Of a stretch of 64,000 nt of DNA, positions 43,117 through 54,411 are shown piece by piece. The notes below the pieces were generated by a model. The model saw nothing but the letters and a program-made list of their open reading frames with translations. It made no database searches and was not told where the DNA came from. Source of the stretch: Macrothele yani (lineage: Eukaryota; Arthropoda; Arachnida; Araneae; Macrothelidae); contig CM077011.1 in NCBI GenBank assembly GCA_039090855.1, positions 23,809,001-23,873,000 on the forward strand. Direction: 5' to 3'. Position numbers and translations under genes: made by a program. Position 1 is the stretch's first letter. Each line of letters begins with the position of its first letter.

Positions 43117-44333
43117 CACTGAAGAGCAATTGAATTAGAGACAGCTGGCTTTATGCAAATGTGGCGCTGTGGGCGGCCCTGCAAACGGAAACGACATGGC
43201 ATATGCAGCGATCCGACAATATAAGGAGTGATGCGACGGGAATCAGTAAGAGTCGGACCGTATGGGTAAGACGAAGGTTTTAAGCGCATTTGGTCGTGAG
43301 CAAATTTTCGGGGCGAGACGAATGGGTCACTCCATCTCGGAAGTCGTGCCAGCACTGAGATTTTCACGAACCACTGTGTCACGGGAGCCCCGTGAGTACA
43401 TCGAATCCTGGTAAAACCATCAATGCAAGGGCCAACTGCCGTATACAACAGCGTGTGGATGAGCGGAGTCATCGTCGGCTAGCTCGCGTTGTAACAGCGG
43501 ATAGACGGGCCACTGTGCAAGAAGTCACTCGGCACTTAACGCTGGCGCACAAAAACGTGTAAGCAGCCACACCATCCAGAACCATCTTCTCACTATGGGT
43601 TACGGAAGCCATCGTCCCACGAGGGTACCGCTGCTGACCGCACATCACAGGGTGCAAAGATTAGCATGGGCGCGGGAACATCGCCACTGGACCCTAGACA
43701 TGTGGGGAAATGTTGCCTGGACTAATGAGTCAAGATTCACTTTGGTACATGCGGATGGCAGGACACGAGTACCGAGCAAACCACATGAAGCGATGGATCC
43801 TTCTTGCCAGCAGGGTACTCTTCAAGCTGGTGGGGGTGGCATTCTCGTCTGGGGACTGTTTACGTGGACTGAAATGAGACTCCTGGTACGCGTGACATCG
43901 TCCCTCACAGGTCAACGTTACCGGGCTATCCTTGACGATCATTTGCTCCCGTTAGGGCGTCTTCTATATCCCACTGGGGACCTCATCCTGCAGCAAGACA
44001 ATGCACCGTGCCATCACTACCGAATTGTATCCGAATGGTTGGATGAACACTCCACCCACGTGACCTCGTTTCCTTGGCCAGCTAGGTCACCTGACCCCAA
44101 TCCCATCGAGCACATCTGGAATACCATCGAGAGATATGTTAGAGGCTCTGACCCCCTTCATCAAATCTTGGTGAACTGTGGAAGCTTGTACAGGGGTCAT
44201 GGATCTGATTGGCTTCACAACGCTTCCGGTGTCTTTTCGAGTCCATGCCGAGACGAAACACCGCCGTCATCAGGGCGAAAGGTGGTGCTACACGTTACTA
44301 GACAGGTATCTCTAATTCAATTGATCTTCACTG
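43117..44333 (+). mobile_element. Tc1-like element with both ends
   Basis: Left CACTGAAGAGCAATTGAATT and right, reversed, CAGTGAAGATCAATTGAATT match over about 28 bp; TA on both sides (43115-43116 and 44334-44335). Length 1217 bp. Confidence 0.93.
43265..44333 (+). pseudogene. Tc1-like transposase (DD34E), damaged in the linker
   Basis: Starts ATG 43265: KVLSAFGREQIFGARRMGHS, ISEVVPALRFSRTTVSREPR (HTH 1, stop after IESW near 43412). After frameshifts, one frame from 43595 runs through the core: GSHRPTRVPLLTAHHRVQRL, EHRHWTLDMWGNVAWTNESR (first catalytic position is Asn in place of Asp), GGGGILVWGLFTW, LILQQDNAPCHHYRIVSEWL (second Asp), RSPDPNPIEHIWNTIERYVR (Glu). Asp to Asn at the first position and the broken HTH make it inactive. 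The frame's C-terminus reads through the right inverted repeat. Confidence 0.9.
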
Positions 44334-44414
44334 TACATCATTTTAAATTTCTCGTCAATAACAGGTAACCCTCTGAGGTGATAACAAACCAAATTTCCCT
44401 ACGACACACCGTTT

Positions 44415-44642
44415 TTTTTTGTATTTTTTTTTTTGATTGGAGGTTTAACGACCACCATGAGCAACTCAATGAGCTATAAGCAGTCGCCCATCCCTAATTT
44501 AGGGTCACTGGTTCCAGGGAAGGGAGAGAGCCAGTGCCGTAGGACAAACACAACACCCATGCCTCACCGGGATTCGAACCCGGGCCCCTTTTGGACGAAT
44601 GATCAGAGGCCATCGCTTAGACCACTGCGCCACCGGGGCGGC
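44415..44642 (-). repeat. tRNA-derived SINE, copy 5
   Basis: Minus orientation, nearly intact: box A complement CCACTGCGCCACCGG, box B complement GGATTCGAACCC, full body, poly-T at the left. 11-bp duplication CACACCGTTTT (44404-44414 and 44643-44653). It lies 80 bp right of the Tc1 at 43117-44333. Confidence 0.95.
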
Positions 44643-44653
44643 CACACCGTTTT

Positions 44654-45345
44654 CATGGCATCAAAATTTCATTTTGGCTTTTATCAGATTCAGCATGATG
44701 TTCTCGTTAATGACGCACATTGCAATGAGTTATTTTTACGTTTATGTAAAACGTCATATGCTCGGCGATAATTTAATAAAATATGTTATTGTGTAACAAT
44801 GAAATTTATTATTGTTTCGGCACGATCACATTTTTACATAGTTTTTGATTACTTCCGTTACGCATTTTCGTTACATTTATTTGTTGTTTTAATTAGGATT
44901 TACTACAGTTCTGTCGGGAAAGACACATAGCACCAAAAATAATTCCAGAAATTCTGGTAAAAAGCCATGCGTAGTACAGGACCAATCCATCTTTTGAAAC
45001 AGCAATCTGCGCAGTTTCTCAACAGTTTAAAACTTTATTAAATCGGCAATGTCACAAGTAACGCTACTTAATTTTTCAAAAAAGAACCCACAACATACAA
45101 TGCGATGAGGGTTGGTTAGGTACACCTTTTCTCGTCGCATTCATGCGTAACTCTAAAATGTAAGACGGAATGTGGGCATGGTGTGTGGCATAAATCTGGT
45201 CGACCAGCAAGTTGAGCATTAGTTAGAGTTCTATTGATGTTTGGAATTTTTGAAAGAAAAACTTTGAACGTGACATAATAGTTGGCACCAGGCGGACTTG
45301 TCGGAGCGTCTCCCAAATGGTCCTTTCCTTTATTCTTTTTTTTCT
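44654..45345. other. No recognisable feature
   Basis: AT-rich, no motifs seen. Confidence 0.45.
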
Positions 45346-45738
45346 AGGGTGCGGGGAATAGGTTCCGAATTAGCACACTGACATTGGCCAAAGATTGGCC
45401 CAATGATATTTTTGCGTCGGCAGCGTTGGGCGAAGTTTGCGTTGTTTATCGAAGATTGGCCAACGGTTATTCCAGCTACACATGACCAACCATTTATCAA
45501 CAAATGACTACTTAACGGTTGTCCAATGGTTGTCCGATGGTTGTCCAACAACACATGACCAACCATGGTTGTCCAACAACACATGATCACATTGGAAAAC
45601 TGTTTGTACCAGTTTTCCAATGTGGGTCCAACCGTTGAACAAACACATATCCAATTATTGGCCGCCGAGTCGCCTCATCACTGGGCCGACCGTTGAAAGC
45701 CAACGGTTGGTCCAACATACTATTGCTACCTGGGCTGA
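45346..45738. mobile_element. MITE-like element rich in CCAACGGTTGG-type motifs
   Basis: Internal GGTTGTCC, CCAACGGTT and TTGGCC units recur in both orientations, giving many small palindromes. The right end, reversed, starts CCCAGGTAGCAATAGTATGT, the same tip as the element at 31807. The left end is not a clear match, so it may be truncated. Non-coding; superfamily unknown. Confidence 0.55.
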
Positions 45739-46159
45739 TGGCCAGCGTGAGCAACTCATGCACGTTCAAGTTTCACCATAACGCCACAGAAAGAAATCCA
45801 GTGTGCAACATATCTCACCGATTTCCACGGTGACCGGGTGAAAACTTTTACACAGGAAGGTCACCCTTTTTTAGAACGTTTTTGATAAAAATTACAGAAA
45901 GTAAAAGAAGTTTAAAAAATTGAAACAGTGAACAGCGTTCTAGATGAACAGGAAATAAACATAGGCTTTGATTAAACATCGTCTGATAAGAAAATAGGGT
46001 ACGTAAAGGAGCTGTGGAGAGAAATATCCATATTCTTACGAAGAGAAATATTCATATTCTGTAATTAAACAAGAAAGATGACACCGAATTTTCGGGTGTA
46101 ATGAGCACGTCTTTTGAAACCCTTCTGACGCAAATTAAATTTATCAAAGCTATTCAAAG

Positions 46160-47965
46160 TCAATGGAACCGGTATGGAAAACAATAGTATCTGACGGAAG
46201 AAAGAAGTTATTCAATCGGGTATTTAATCCATCATATATTGCAGTAAACGGAATTGTGAGCTTACACGCTATGGTTGCAGACTTGTGCGTTAAGAAAAAC
46301 ATGAATTTATATGAGAAACATTTTCCACCGGAAACGCGCCCCAACACAGAAGGAATTTTTCAAATCGGACTATTACAAACAGAGATATCGACAAAAATAA
46401 GATGTGGCTTTACGCTCCCTGGTGGGAAAACCATGCATTATTTTAGGAAGAAAATATTCTCAAAAGGTTTTTCAATATGAGCGGTATCAGTTCAAGGCAA
46501 AAAAACCTTTTAGTCGGGTTTTCGGAGCCCAGAGTTTGCTGCAAATGCATCAGAAGCAGAAATTAACTCTTACGTCCCCTGATGTCCAAACCATTCTTTA
46601 CCAAACATTAGCACCTATATGAAAAATATTTTCCATCAGGTGTTGTATGCGATACAGGAAGAAGTTTTCAAATCGGAGTTTTAGAAGCAGAAATAACGCA
46701 GAAAACGCATTTCACTGTTGTGTCCCCTTGCGGAAAGTCTATGATTTACTAGAAAATTACGAATATTTATGAAACACCTTACGCATCGAAAACACTATGC
46801 AACAAAGAAGAAATTTTTAAAATCTAACTCCCAGAAGTACACATATTGACAAAAAAGATATACATCGACGCCCCTTTGCGTAGAATCATGCATTATTTTA
46901 AGAAGAAAAAATGTCCTTAAAAGGTTTGTCGACATGAGTAGTATTGGTCACAAACGACTTTTTATTTCAATCGAGATTTTAGAAGCTTATACCTTGCTGC
47001 AAATACGTCGGAAGCGGAAATTAAGAGTTATGCTTCTTGGTGGCCAAACCATTTTTTACAAAAATTAGAAATTATGTGCAAATGATTTCCCATTAGGAGC
47101 TGTATCCGCTGCAGAAAGAATTTTTTAAATCGGAGATTTAGAAGCAGAGATATAGGGGGAAATGCAATTTACATTTACGCCCCCTAGCGGAAAGTCTATT
47201 AATTACTTGAAAAATTTTAAATAATGTGATAAACATGTCACTCTAAAAACACTGTCCAACAAAGGAGGAATTTTTCAAACCGCTCTCCTAGAAGTAGAGA
47301 TATTGACAAAAATAAGATATACGTCTACGCCCCCTGGCGGAGAAACCATGGAATATTTTAAGAAAAAAGTATTCCGGAAAGGTTTATCGACGTGAGTGGC
47401 ATTGGTCCAGGAAATAATTTTTTTCAATCGAGATTTTAGAAGCTCAGATTTTATGGCAAAGACATCAGAAGCAAAAATTTACACTTACGTCCCCTGGTGG
47501 CAAAAGTATTTTTTACCAAAAATTAGAAATTATATGCAAAAGATTTTCTATCGGGAGCTGTATCCGCTAAAGAAAACATTTTTGAAATCGGAGTTTTAGA
47601 AGAACAGAAATCGGGTAAAATGTAATTTAGTTTACGGCCCCTAGCGGAAAATCTATGCCCAATTTGAAAAAGTAACTGTACCTAAAATACTCTTAGGCAT
47701 AAATAGAATCGAAGGATAAAAGACTTTTTTCGATCGAATGTTTAGAAGCAAATATGTGGAACAAAACGAATTTTTTAATTCGACATAATCTGCATTTACG
47801 CCCTTTAGCGGCCAAAGTGTACATCGTAAAAAGAAAACAAAATGAAGGATCATCATGCTCATATTTCAAGCTTCCCAACGCAAAAATAATTCTTCAAATC
47901 GGACTAATAGTTGCAGAGATATCGTGTCTACAGACGGACGGACGGACAAACCGATTACTTTAGCA
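46160..47965. repeat. Higher-order tandem repeat: ~150-bp monomers in a ~457-bp trimer
   Basis: A conserved block of the form TACGCCCCCTGGCGGAAA recurs at about 46411, 46571, 46720, 46868, 47029, 47176, 47326, 47487, 47634 and 47797. Spacings are 160, 149, 148, 161, 147, 150, 161, 147 and 163 bp, so the order repeats every three monomers (about 457 bp). Monomers one period apart are more alike (for example CATGCATTATTTTA at 46434 and 46889) than neighbours. Each monomer also has AATCGGA-TTTTAGAAGCAGA-like sequence. The right edge ends in GACGGACGGACGGACAAACC. Small open frames here are incidental. Confidence 0.9.
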
Positions 47966-48894
47966 CGATCTTTTTTTACAAAAGACGTGCTAAAAACACT
48001 GCGGAAATCACGAAATTAGCATTTCTAAATGCCAAATAAGCAATATTATTAATAACTAGCTTTACAACCTGGCTTTTCCCGGCACAATATATGGAATCTG
48101 TAGATTTAAACGGACCAAAAGCGTTACGAACTATTTAACAGGCGTTCATGAAACACAGCATTAGAACACTGACTGAACGAAATTCGTTAACAGTTTGTTA
48201 TCGACGATTAAATGCATCACGTGCTTTAATTTTCAGACGTCTTTGAGGGGCGAATCTCTGGAGGAAAAAAGTTAAATACTTATCTTTGCGAATAATTTAT
48301 GAAACTGGCTGAAATTTTATTGAACACCATAAATCTCCAAATTTCGTAAATCTCCAAACCTCCAAATTTCGCCAGAATCGGTAAATAACTTTTTAAATAA
48401 ACCGTCAAAATTTTATTAACCGTTTTTGCGTATATATTTCGGCTTACTAATGAATTAAAAATTCCATGCCTATTTTTAAAAGTTTTGACCGGATTCCGGT
48501 GAAACTTTGAGGGTCTCCTCTTATTACTAATACATGGTGTTGATAAAAATTTCAGCCCATTTCGTTAAGATTTCGCAAAGTTCGATTTTGCATTTTTTAT
48601 ATGCACAGTTAAAGAATAGAAACACCTGTGGATGTGCCGAGGCGATGAATGCAGTCACGTACTTTCAGAGTTAGAACAAGATGACGTAGCAAACGACGCT
48701 AACTTTATTGATTAGCTTATTAATTAATTTATAATTCGCGAACGGAACAACGTAGAGATCTTAAAATAGTTGCGTTGACCTAGAAATTCCAGTATAAAAA
48801 AGCTATGCAAATTTCTCGATACAACAGTTCGGCGTTCGAGAGTTTTCATTCCTTCAGACAAACAGACGTTTTGTGTTTTATATATAAGATGGCG
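47966..48894. other. No recognisable feature
   Basis: Contains the imperfect near-repeat CCAAATTTCG near 48335 and 48362. No gene or element recognised. Confidence 0.45.
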
Positions 48895-49375
48895 GAAAAA
48901 ATCAAAAACAGGAAAAAGAACACGAAACGAATAACCAAGAAAGGTACGTACTGTTATGCTTATTTGAAATATAAGGTCTATGTTTGTAAAAGAAAATCCA
49001 CCGACACAAAGAGCAATAGCTAAGTCGTTAAAAATATCTTTATCAACTGTAAACAAGGTATTAAACAAAGATTTAAATCTGAAAAAAAAAACAACAACAT
49101 AATATTCACCACCTTTTGTCTGGGCATGTGGCTGACCACAAAACACGGAATTGACTTTTTTATGAAAATCACGTAGCCGCAGATCGATGGAAATCTACTG
49201 TGATTATTGATGAATCATGGATCTACTTAAACGACTGTAACCAAAAAATGTTGATTTACTATCACAAGAGTGCAGAAATAGGTTTAAAACCCTGGTTCCA
49301 AGAATCCAAAGAAAGTTTCAGTAAAGGATTCAGCATATTGCGAGTTTCTTGTACAATGGGAAATTATAGTTAAGA
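48895..49375 (+). pseudogene. Mariner-related transposase fragment (HTH plus first catalytic block)
   Basis: The HTH is visible as QRAIAKSLKISLSTVNKVLN and KDLNLKKK (49000-49090). In a shifted frame from 49147: ENHVAADRWKSTVIIDESWI, YLNDCNQK, IYYHKSAEIGLKPWFQESKE, SFSKGFSI. The block DESWIYLNDCN...KPWFQESKESFSKGF is characteristic of an arthropod transposase type in the IS630-Tc1-mariner group. The second and third catalytic blocks are missing; the sequence stops at a tRNA-like repeat at 49385. Confidence 0.75.
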
Positions 49376-49384
49376 AAAGTTGAA

Positions 49385-49850
49385 ACTAATGATCACCAAA
49401 CAGAAATCATAGCGCTTTCCACGTTAATAAGTAAGCCTCGGAAAAATTCTCATTGGCCGTCACCGGGAATCAAAACCAGGACTTCCACTTACGAGACGGA
49501 CATGCTACCACTGAACAACAGCGGCCTCAAATCTCCCAGACTCACATACGATTAACTGCCAACCCACGTTCGGGTTGCTTCTTGGAGCACCGCACAATGC
49601 TGGGGATTCACCAAAGGTAGAAAGCAGCAACTGAACAAATAACTAGGAGGCGAATGGATAATTAATTCAAACACTCGACGTAGATCAGGAACACCAAACA
49701 GAAATGATCGCTCTTTCCACGTTAATAAGTGAAAATTCTCATCGGCCGCCACCAGGAATCGAACCCAGGGTCTTCCAGTTACGCCCCGGACATGCTTCCA
49801 CTGCAACACAGTGGCCTAGAATTCCCCAGACTCACTTTGGAAAAATGAAA
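49385..49850 (-). repeat. tRNA-like repeat, tandem dimer (minus)
   Basis: Two units, 49385-49645 and 49690-49850, share CAAACAGAAAT, CTTTCCACGTTAATAAGT, TTCTCATYGGCC and a tRNA-like head (minus-strand box A near CAGTGGAAGCATGTCCGG, box B near GGTTCGATTCC). Same family as 54412-55005 in opposite orientation. Confidence 0.8.
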
Positions 49851-50394
49851 ATAATGTTAAAATCGATGCTACATATTACCAAAAGAATATATTGCCACCC
49901 ATTTTTAAAGAGAAAATACCATTCCTTTATCCATAGAGCTTTCAAAGAATAGAACTCCATCAGGATAAGGCTACCAGTCAAAGATCCAAGTCTACCCTAC
50001 TCTTTCTAGAAACAATAGGGAAAAAAAATAAAGACGGACATCAAGTCTATACCTTTTACTCATATTCCTTCAAAGTTGCCTGATGTGTAACGAATGGACT
50101 CTTGTGCTTTCGGACACGAACGCATTCTACAGGCAAACCTAAAACAATGATTGGAAAAGCAGTGGAAGAGAAGTGGAATAAAATACAACTACCAATTTTC
50201 AGAAATGTTCTGTGTTCTTGGAAATCCAGATTTAGGTACATTCCAGAGAAGAACTATCAAATATAACATTTAAGAAAGAAATAAGTTTTAGAACGAGCAA
50301 ATATATCATTTCAGAAATAAATAATTTTTAGAACGATTAAATATAACATTTAAGAAAGAAATAATTTTATTTAAACATCAATTATACAGGGTAA
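49851..50394. other. AT-rich with short repeats of AATATAACATTTAAGAAAGA
   Basis: The block ATATAACATTTAAGAAAGAA occurs at about 50260 and 50341, with a relative at 50303. No gene seen. Confidence 0.55.
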
Positions 50395-50537
50395 TCAGAA
50401 TCGACTGCACAATAAACCTATCGGACGATTCCTCGTGGAGAAAGAGGCCGAAAACCGTTGCCTGTTGTCCGATCGGACGTCGCATTCCAGAGAGATAAGC
50501 GCCGAAAGTTTGTGTCGTCACATCCGGTAAGAATACA

Positions 50538-51868
50538 GACATTAGAAATAGCTTACCCAATCACTTTTGACAGAAAACATGTAATTTATTGATGTGTTCT
50601 ACCACAACACAAATGATAAAATATTTCCCAAAGCTAAAAATTTTTTTCTACCCTTACGAAGCTTGTGAATTAACGAACTGCGCTGGGGAAAGTTTCTCAA
50701 CAAATCGGAAAAACACCCGTTTGTATCTGAGTAGATCTGAACCTCGGTCGGTGGCGTGATAGCAGAGCTCTCTTTCGACCGGACTAATTTGCCACGCTCG
50801 AGTACATGCCTAAAGCTGTCTGTTTGGTATGCAATATGTAATCGAATGCTTCCCTCTTTCATTTTGCAATATTGCGAAGTATTTTTCATAAAAGTCAGTT
50901 TCATATAATTGATAAATTAATTTTTTCAACGTAACGATAGTTTTTTTTTTTTTTACCTTAAGAGAACTTCACTCATTTTCAAGGCGTGTACATACTTAGA
51001 GTCGCTTTCCAAAGTTTTGTACTGTCCTTGCCGTCTTGAAAAGATATTGTTGAAAATATATATATTTACCCGGGTTCATGTCACATTCTGTTACATTTTT
51101 AACGTTGTGTCTTTCCTTTCCGTTGTCCGAAACTACATTTGTTTTAAAGAGTAAAATATATTTTATTTTACTTCTCGTTATTTTTAGAAGCGAATTCCTC
51201 CCAGTCTTGTGTATTCAACCCATGGATGAGTACACCACATAGCGTTGCTTTTTTTTCTTTCAAATAATTAATAAATTTTGTACGCGTATAATTTTTTTTT
51301 TAACAAACGTTGTTTTAATGGTTTTCCAGGATATTTGTTTCAAGCGGTTTCAAATTTTTTCTTGTTATTCATCCACTCCATTCCATGAATTGTTATTCAT
51401 GGGAATGGAGTGGGTGTATTTCATGGCTGTAATCTAGTATTTCACGGCTTAATCTGATATCTTCGTCGACGTAAAATTTCATTAGGAAATTAATTCGCTT
51501 CTCCACATATGAATTTTTTCTTAACATCCACTAAAATAACACGATGGCAATAGCGTCGTCTTCAACTAACTGGTACCATGAGAGACACAACAAGTGTTGC
51601 TTCTGCGCATGCGCAGTCCCGTTGCTTCCACCTGCTGTTGGGGGTTACATTGGTTGCCAGCAACGGGCCACTAGCGGCACTTGCTTGGAGGCCCACAATT
51701 CACGGCGATGCTGCAGGGCCATCAATGGCTCGCCAACTGATAGCGCTGCCACCAACGGACCACTACCGGGCCGTTAGCGGCAGATTTCAGGCAGCAGTGA
51801 CCCATCACTGCCAGTTGGTGGCCAGCAGTTTCCCAGAACTCGTGTTTTTGCTGGGAAGTAGTTGCTCG
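50538..51868. other. Interior of element C, no gene recognised
   Basis: Poly-T runs (50940, 51290) and a 230-bp GC-richer segment (51555-51800) with repeated GCCA/TGGC motifs similar in style to the MITE at 45346. A perfect inverted block CACTCCATTCC / GGAATGGAGTG is at 51371 and 51402. Confidence 0.5.
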
Positions 51869-52007
51869 TCCTGGTTCCAGGGAAGGGAGAGAGGCAGTGC
51901 CGTAGGAAAAACACAACACCCATGCTTTACCGTGATTTGAACCCGGACCCGTTTCGGACAAATGACCAGAAGCCATCGCCTTAAACCACTGCGCCACCGG
52001 CGCGGCT
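51869..52007 (-). repeat. tRNA-derived SINE, 5' part only
   Basis: Head and first half of the body in minus orientation (CTGGTTCCAGGGAAGGGAGA ... box B complement ATTTGAACCCGG ... box A complement CCACTGCGCCACCGG). The tail half is missing. Confidence 0.85.
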
Positions 52008-52037
52008 TGACTGCCTTGTGATACGTGTGTCTGTATA

Positions 52038-52724
52038 CTAGGGGTGTTCAAATGAAAAGGTACGAAACGTCATAAGAACGTAACCGTTAACATATTTGCC
52101 TATGCCGCTATGGGAGAACGTAGCGACACATCTAGGGATGCGATTGGAGTCGCCGGCGTGGATCGGAACATGCGCGGGCGCCCGCATGCGCAGGAGAGAG
52201 CAGAGGCTCTTATAAAGAGCGCCGTCCAACTGACGCGGCAGTGCGTGTGAGGACAGGATGGCGTTCACATTGCAAAATTCGACGATTGAGGATAAGCGAG
52301 GCGTTATCCGATTTCTGACAGCGGAAGGTGTTAAACCGGCCGCTATTCATCGCGGAGGGTGTGGTTCTGCCCCATGATAACGCGCATCCTCACGTCTCCA
52401 GGGTCACACACGCGGAACTGGCCAAGTTCCAGTGGGATCAGCTTGACCATCCGCCCTACAGCCCGGACATGTCGCCCTGCGATTTCCATGTGTTTGGTCC
52501 CCTGAGAAAACATCTGAAAGGGAAGCTCTTCCACTCGGACGACAAACTCAAGGACGCTCTGCAGGACTGGGTCTCGTCACGGCCACAGGAATTCTGGGAA
52601 CAAGGAATCCTTCGGCTCGTTAATCAATGGGATCGTTGTGCTACGGCCTATGGTGCATACTTTGAATAAAGTCTTCATTTATACCCACAGTGTCGTTTCG
52701 TACCTTTTCATTTGAACACTCCTT
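52038..52724 (+). mobile_element. Internally deleted mariner
   Basis: Inverted ends: left CTAGGGGTGTTCAAATGAAA and right, reversed, CAAGGAGTGTTCAAATGAAA, continuing AGGTACGAAACG in both; TA on both sides (52036-52037 and 52725-52726). 687 bp, about half the family length. Confidence 0.93.
52258..52669 (+). pseudogene. Mariner transposase, central part deleted
   Basis: ATG 52258 starts AFTLQNSTIEDKRGVIRFLT and AEGVKPAAIHR, the first HTH helices. It jumps at about 52355 to the end of the catalytic domain: VVLPHDNAHPHVSRVTHAEL (second Asp), LDHPPYSPDMSPCDFHVFGP (third Asp, DD34D), then LRKHLKGKLFHSDDKLKDAL, WVSSRPQEFWEQGILRLVNQ and WDRCATAYGAYFE with a stop at 52667-52669. The first catalytic Asp and about two-thirds of the DNA-binding domain are deleted. 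Confidence 0.9.
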
Positions 52725-52914
52725 GTATAACTATCCACGTCGTTTTTCAAAGAGCATGTGCGTTACTGGATGTGACGTCACGAAAATTTCGGCGCGTATA
52801 TCTCCGGAATGGGACGTCCGTTCGAACAACGGACAACGGTTTTGGGCTTCTTTCTCCACGAGGAATCGTCCGGTAGGTTTATTGTGCGGTCGATTCTGAT
52901 CACCCTATATATTG

Positions 52915-53525
52915 CAGGAAAAATCGTGCTAAAAATGTGTGAGCATCCTCTGTAATGTGTCCGACCCCCTCATCCGAAGCTGATGGCTACCAGTGCTCCT
53001 TCGCTTTTCCACTGTTCCAAGTTGTAAGAGTTTTATCATTCGCGGCTTAATTAACACCCTAAGTGGCCGATGACGCTCAACGAAGGGGCTAAAATTTTCT
53101 GCGTTCCCACGAACTGGAATATTCTAATAGTGTCTCGGTTTTACGAAAGTTGAGGAAAAACAATTCCACTTGCATTTCAATAGGACTGACCATAAACTTG
53201 TTTCAAGTGATAAGACTTCGCTTTTAGTCTCCTGTGCTCTGGTACATATCCCAAAAAATGATGGGGAAGGACTAATTCCCCTGATACAGATATTAAAATC
53301 ACCACTGGATATAAACATTTGATTCGGACATCTTCTGTCTCCTTTATTAGCTTTGCTGTCATTGTTACATACCTTTAAGCAGGTATTTAGTCATATTAGT
53401 ATCAAATTATCCAACTAATTGACCAAATCTAATAACAAAATTAAGAGAAAAGCAACGATATTTAATGCGCAGGTTCACTCCTTTCAACCGCGTTCTGCCC
53501 ACTTTTTAGGCAGCAGTTATATGAG
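52915..53525. other. No recognisable feature
   Basis: Short open frames on the minus strand (53124-53362) lack motifs. Confidence 0.45.
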
Positions 53526-53589
53526 GGGTGATCACAAACTCTCGAGACTGCGTGCATAACTGTTAAATGGAACGGCGGAACAGAATGTC

Positions 53590-54390
53590 TGTTAACAGGC
53601 TCTGACCTTGGAATCTACCGCACGTGCGCCTGCCGAGAGAACGCTGTCGGTGTAGCGCCTTTCGTACTATTGCTAGTTGTTTCGAGTCTAGTCTGATCAA
53701 CATGTCGTATTAACGATGTGTGAGAAAGTTGAGCAAGCATTTCCGCCAAATTCTGTCAGAAACTTGAGGATTCTTGCAGAGACACTTACGACAAGTTACT
53801 GAGGGTGTACGGTGAAGACTGCATGTGTCGTCCATGAGTGTATGACTGGTACAAACGTTTCAAAAGTGGGCGTGAAAGTGTCCAAAGTGACGACCGTTGT
53901 GGAAGTCCCTCAAAAAGCAGGAATGAAAGAAACTTCCTAGAATTTCGTTCAGCTACGTCTTATCCCAAAATATTCGGTGAACATTACCCGTATTGATCCA
54001 AAGCCTAATTCATCCAGCAAGTTGTATTATTAATTCTGCGATTTTCCCTCACAGCTAAACGAATCTCCCGTACTTTTCTTTCATTCCTGCTTCTTGAGGG
54101 CCTTGCACAACGGGTCAGTTTGGACACTTTCACGTCGATTTTAGAAACGGTTTTACCAGTCTTACACTGGTGGACAACTCATGCACTTACATTAACTTGT
54201 CATAAGTTTGTTTGCAAGAATCCTTAAGTTTCTGTCAGAATTGGAGACAAATGCGATGCTCAACTTACTTAGGCATCGTTAATGCGACATGCCGATCAGA
54301 ATAGACTCCAAACAACTGGCAACATTACAAAAGATGCTGCGCCGACAGCGTTCTCTCGACAAAAACATATGGAGTAGGTTTCAAGGTCAT
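53590..54390. mobile_element. Fold-back mariner-derived element
   Basis: 53590-53940 (plus) and 54390-54060 (minus) are inverted copies of the 5' part of one mariner: shared AGAGAACGCTGTCGG, AGTTGTTTGGAGTCTA-like, GAAACTTGAGGATTCTTGCA-like and AAGCAGGAATGAAAGAAA. A loop of about 120 bp separates them. Same architecture as 532-1237. Confidence 0.85.
53700..53940 (+). pseudogene. Mariner transposase fragment, HTH only
   Basis: Translation gives ISAKFCQKLEDSCRDTYDKL, LRVYGEDCMCRP, a stop, then VYDWYKRFKSGRESVQSDDR, the first HTH of a mariner-type transposase. It ends where the sequence folds back. The minus-strand partner (54280-54060) is more decayed. Confidence 0.75.
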
Positions 54391-54411
54391 AGATTGTCAA
54401 ACGGCAAATTT

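Larger units (their letters stand above)
50395..52907. mobile_element. Long-inverted-repeat element C (about 145-bp arms)
   Basis: Left arm 50395-50537 and right arm 52763-52907 are inverted copies, near 88% identical by eye. Shared blocks: AATCAGAATCGAC (left) with GATCAGAATCGAC (right, reversed), GGACGATTCCTCGTGGAGAA, GTCACATCC. The tip CAGGGTAATC resembles elements A and B. The interior contains a SINE fragment (51869-52007) and a deleted mariner (52038-52724) as later insertions, and no transposase of its own that I can recognise. Confidence 0.8.

Noticed and set aside
46163..46480. 105-residue open frame, plus strand
   Set aside because: It lies inside the higher-order repeat. The equivalent frame is not kept open in the other copies.
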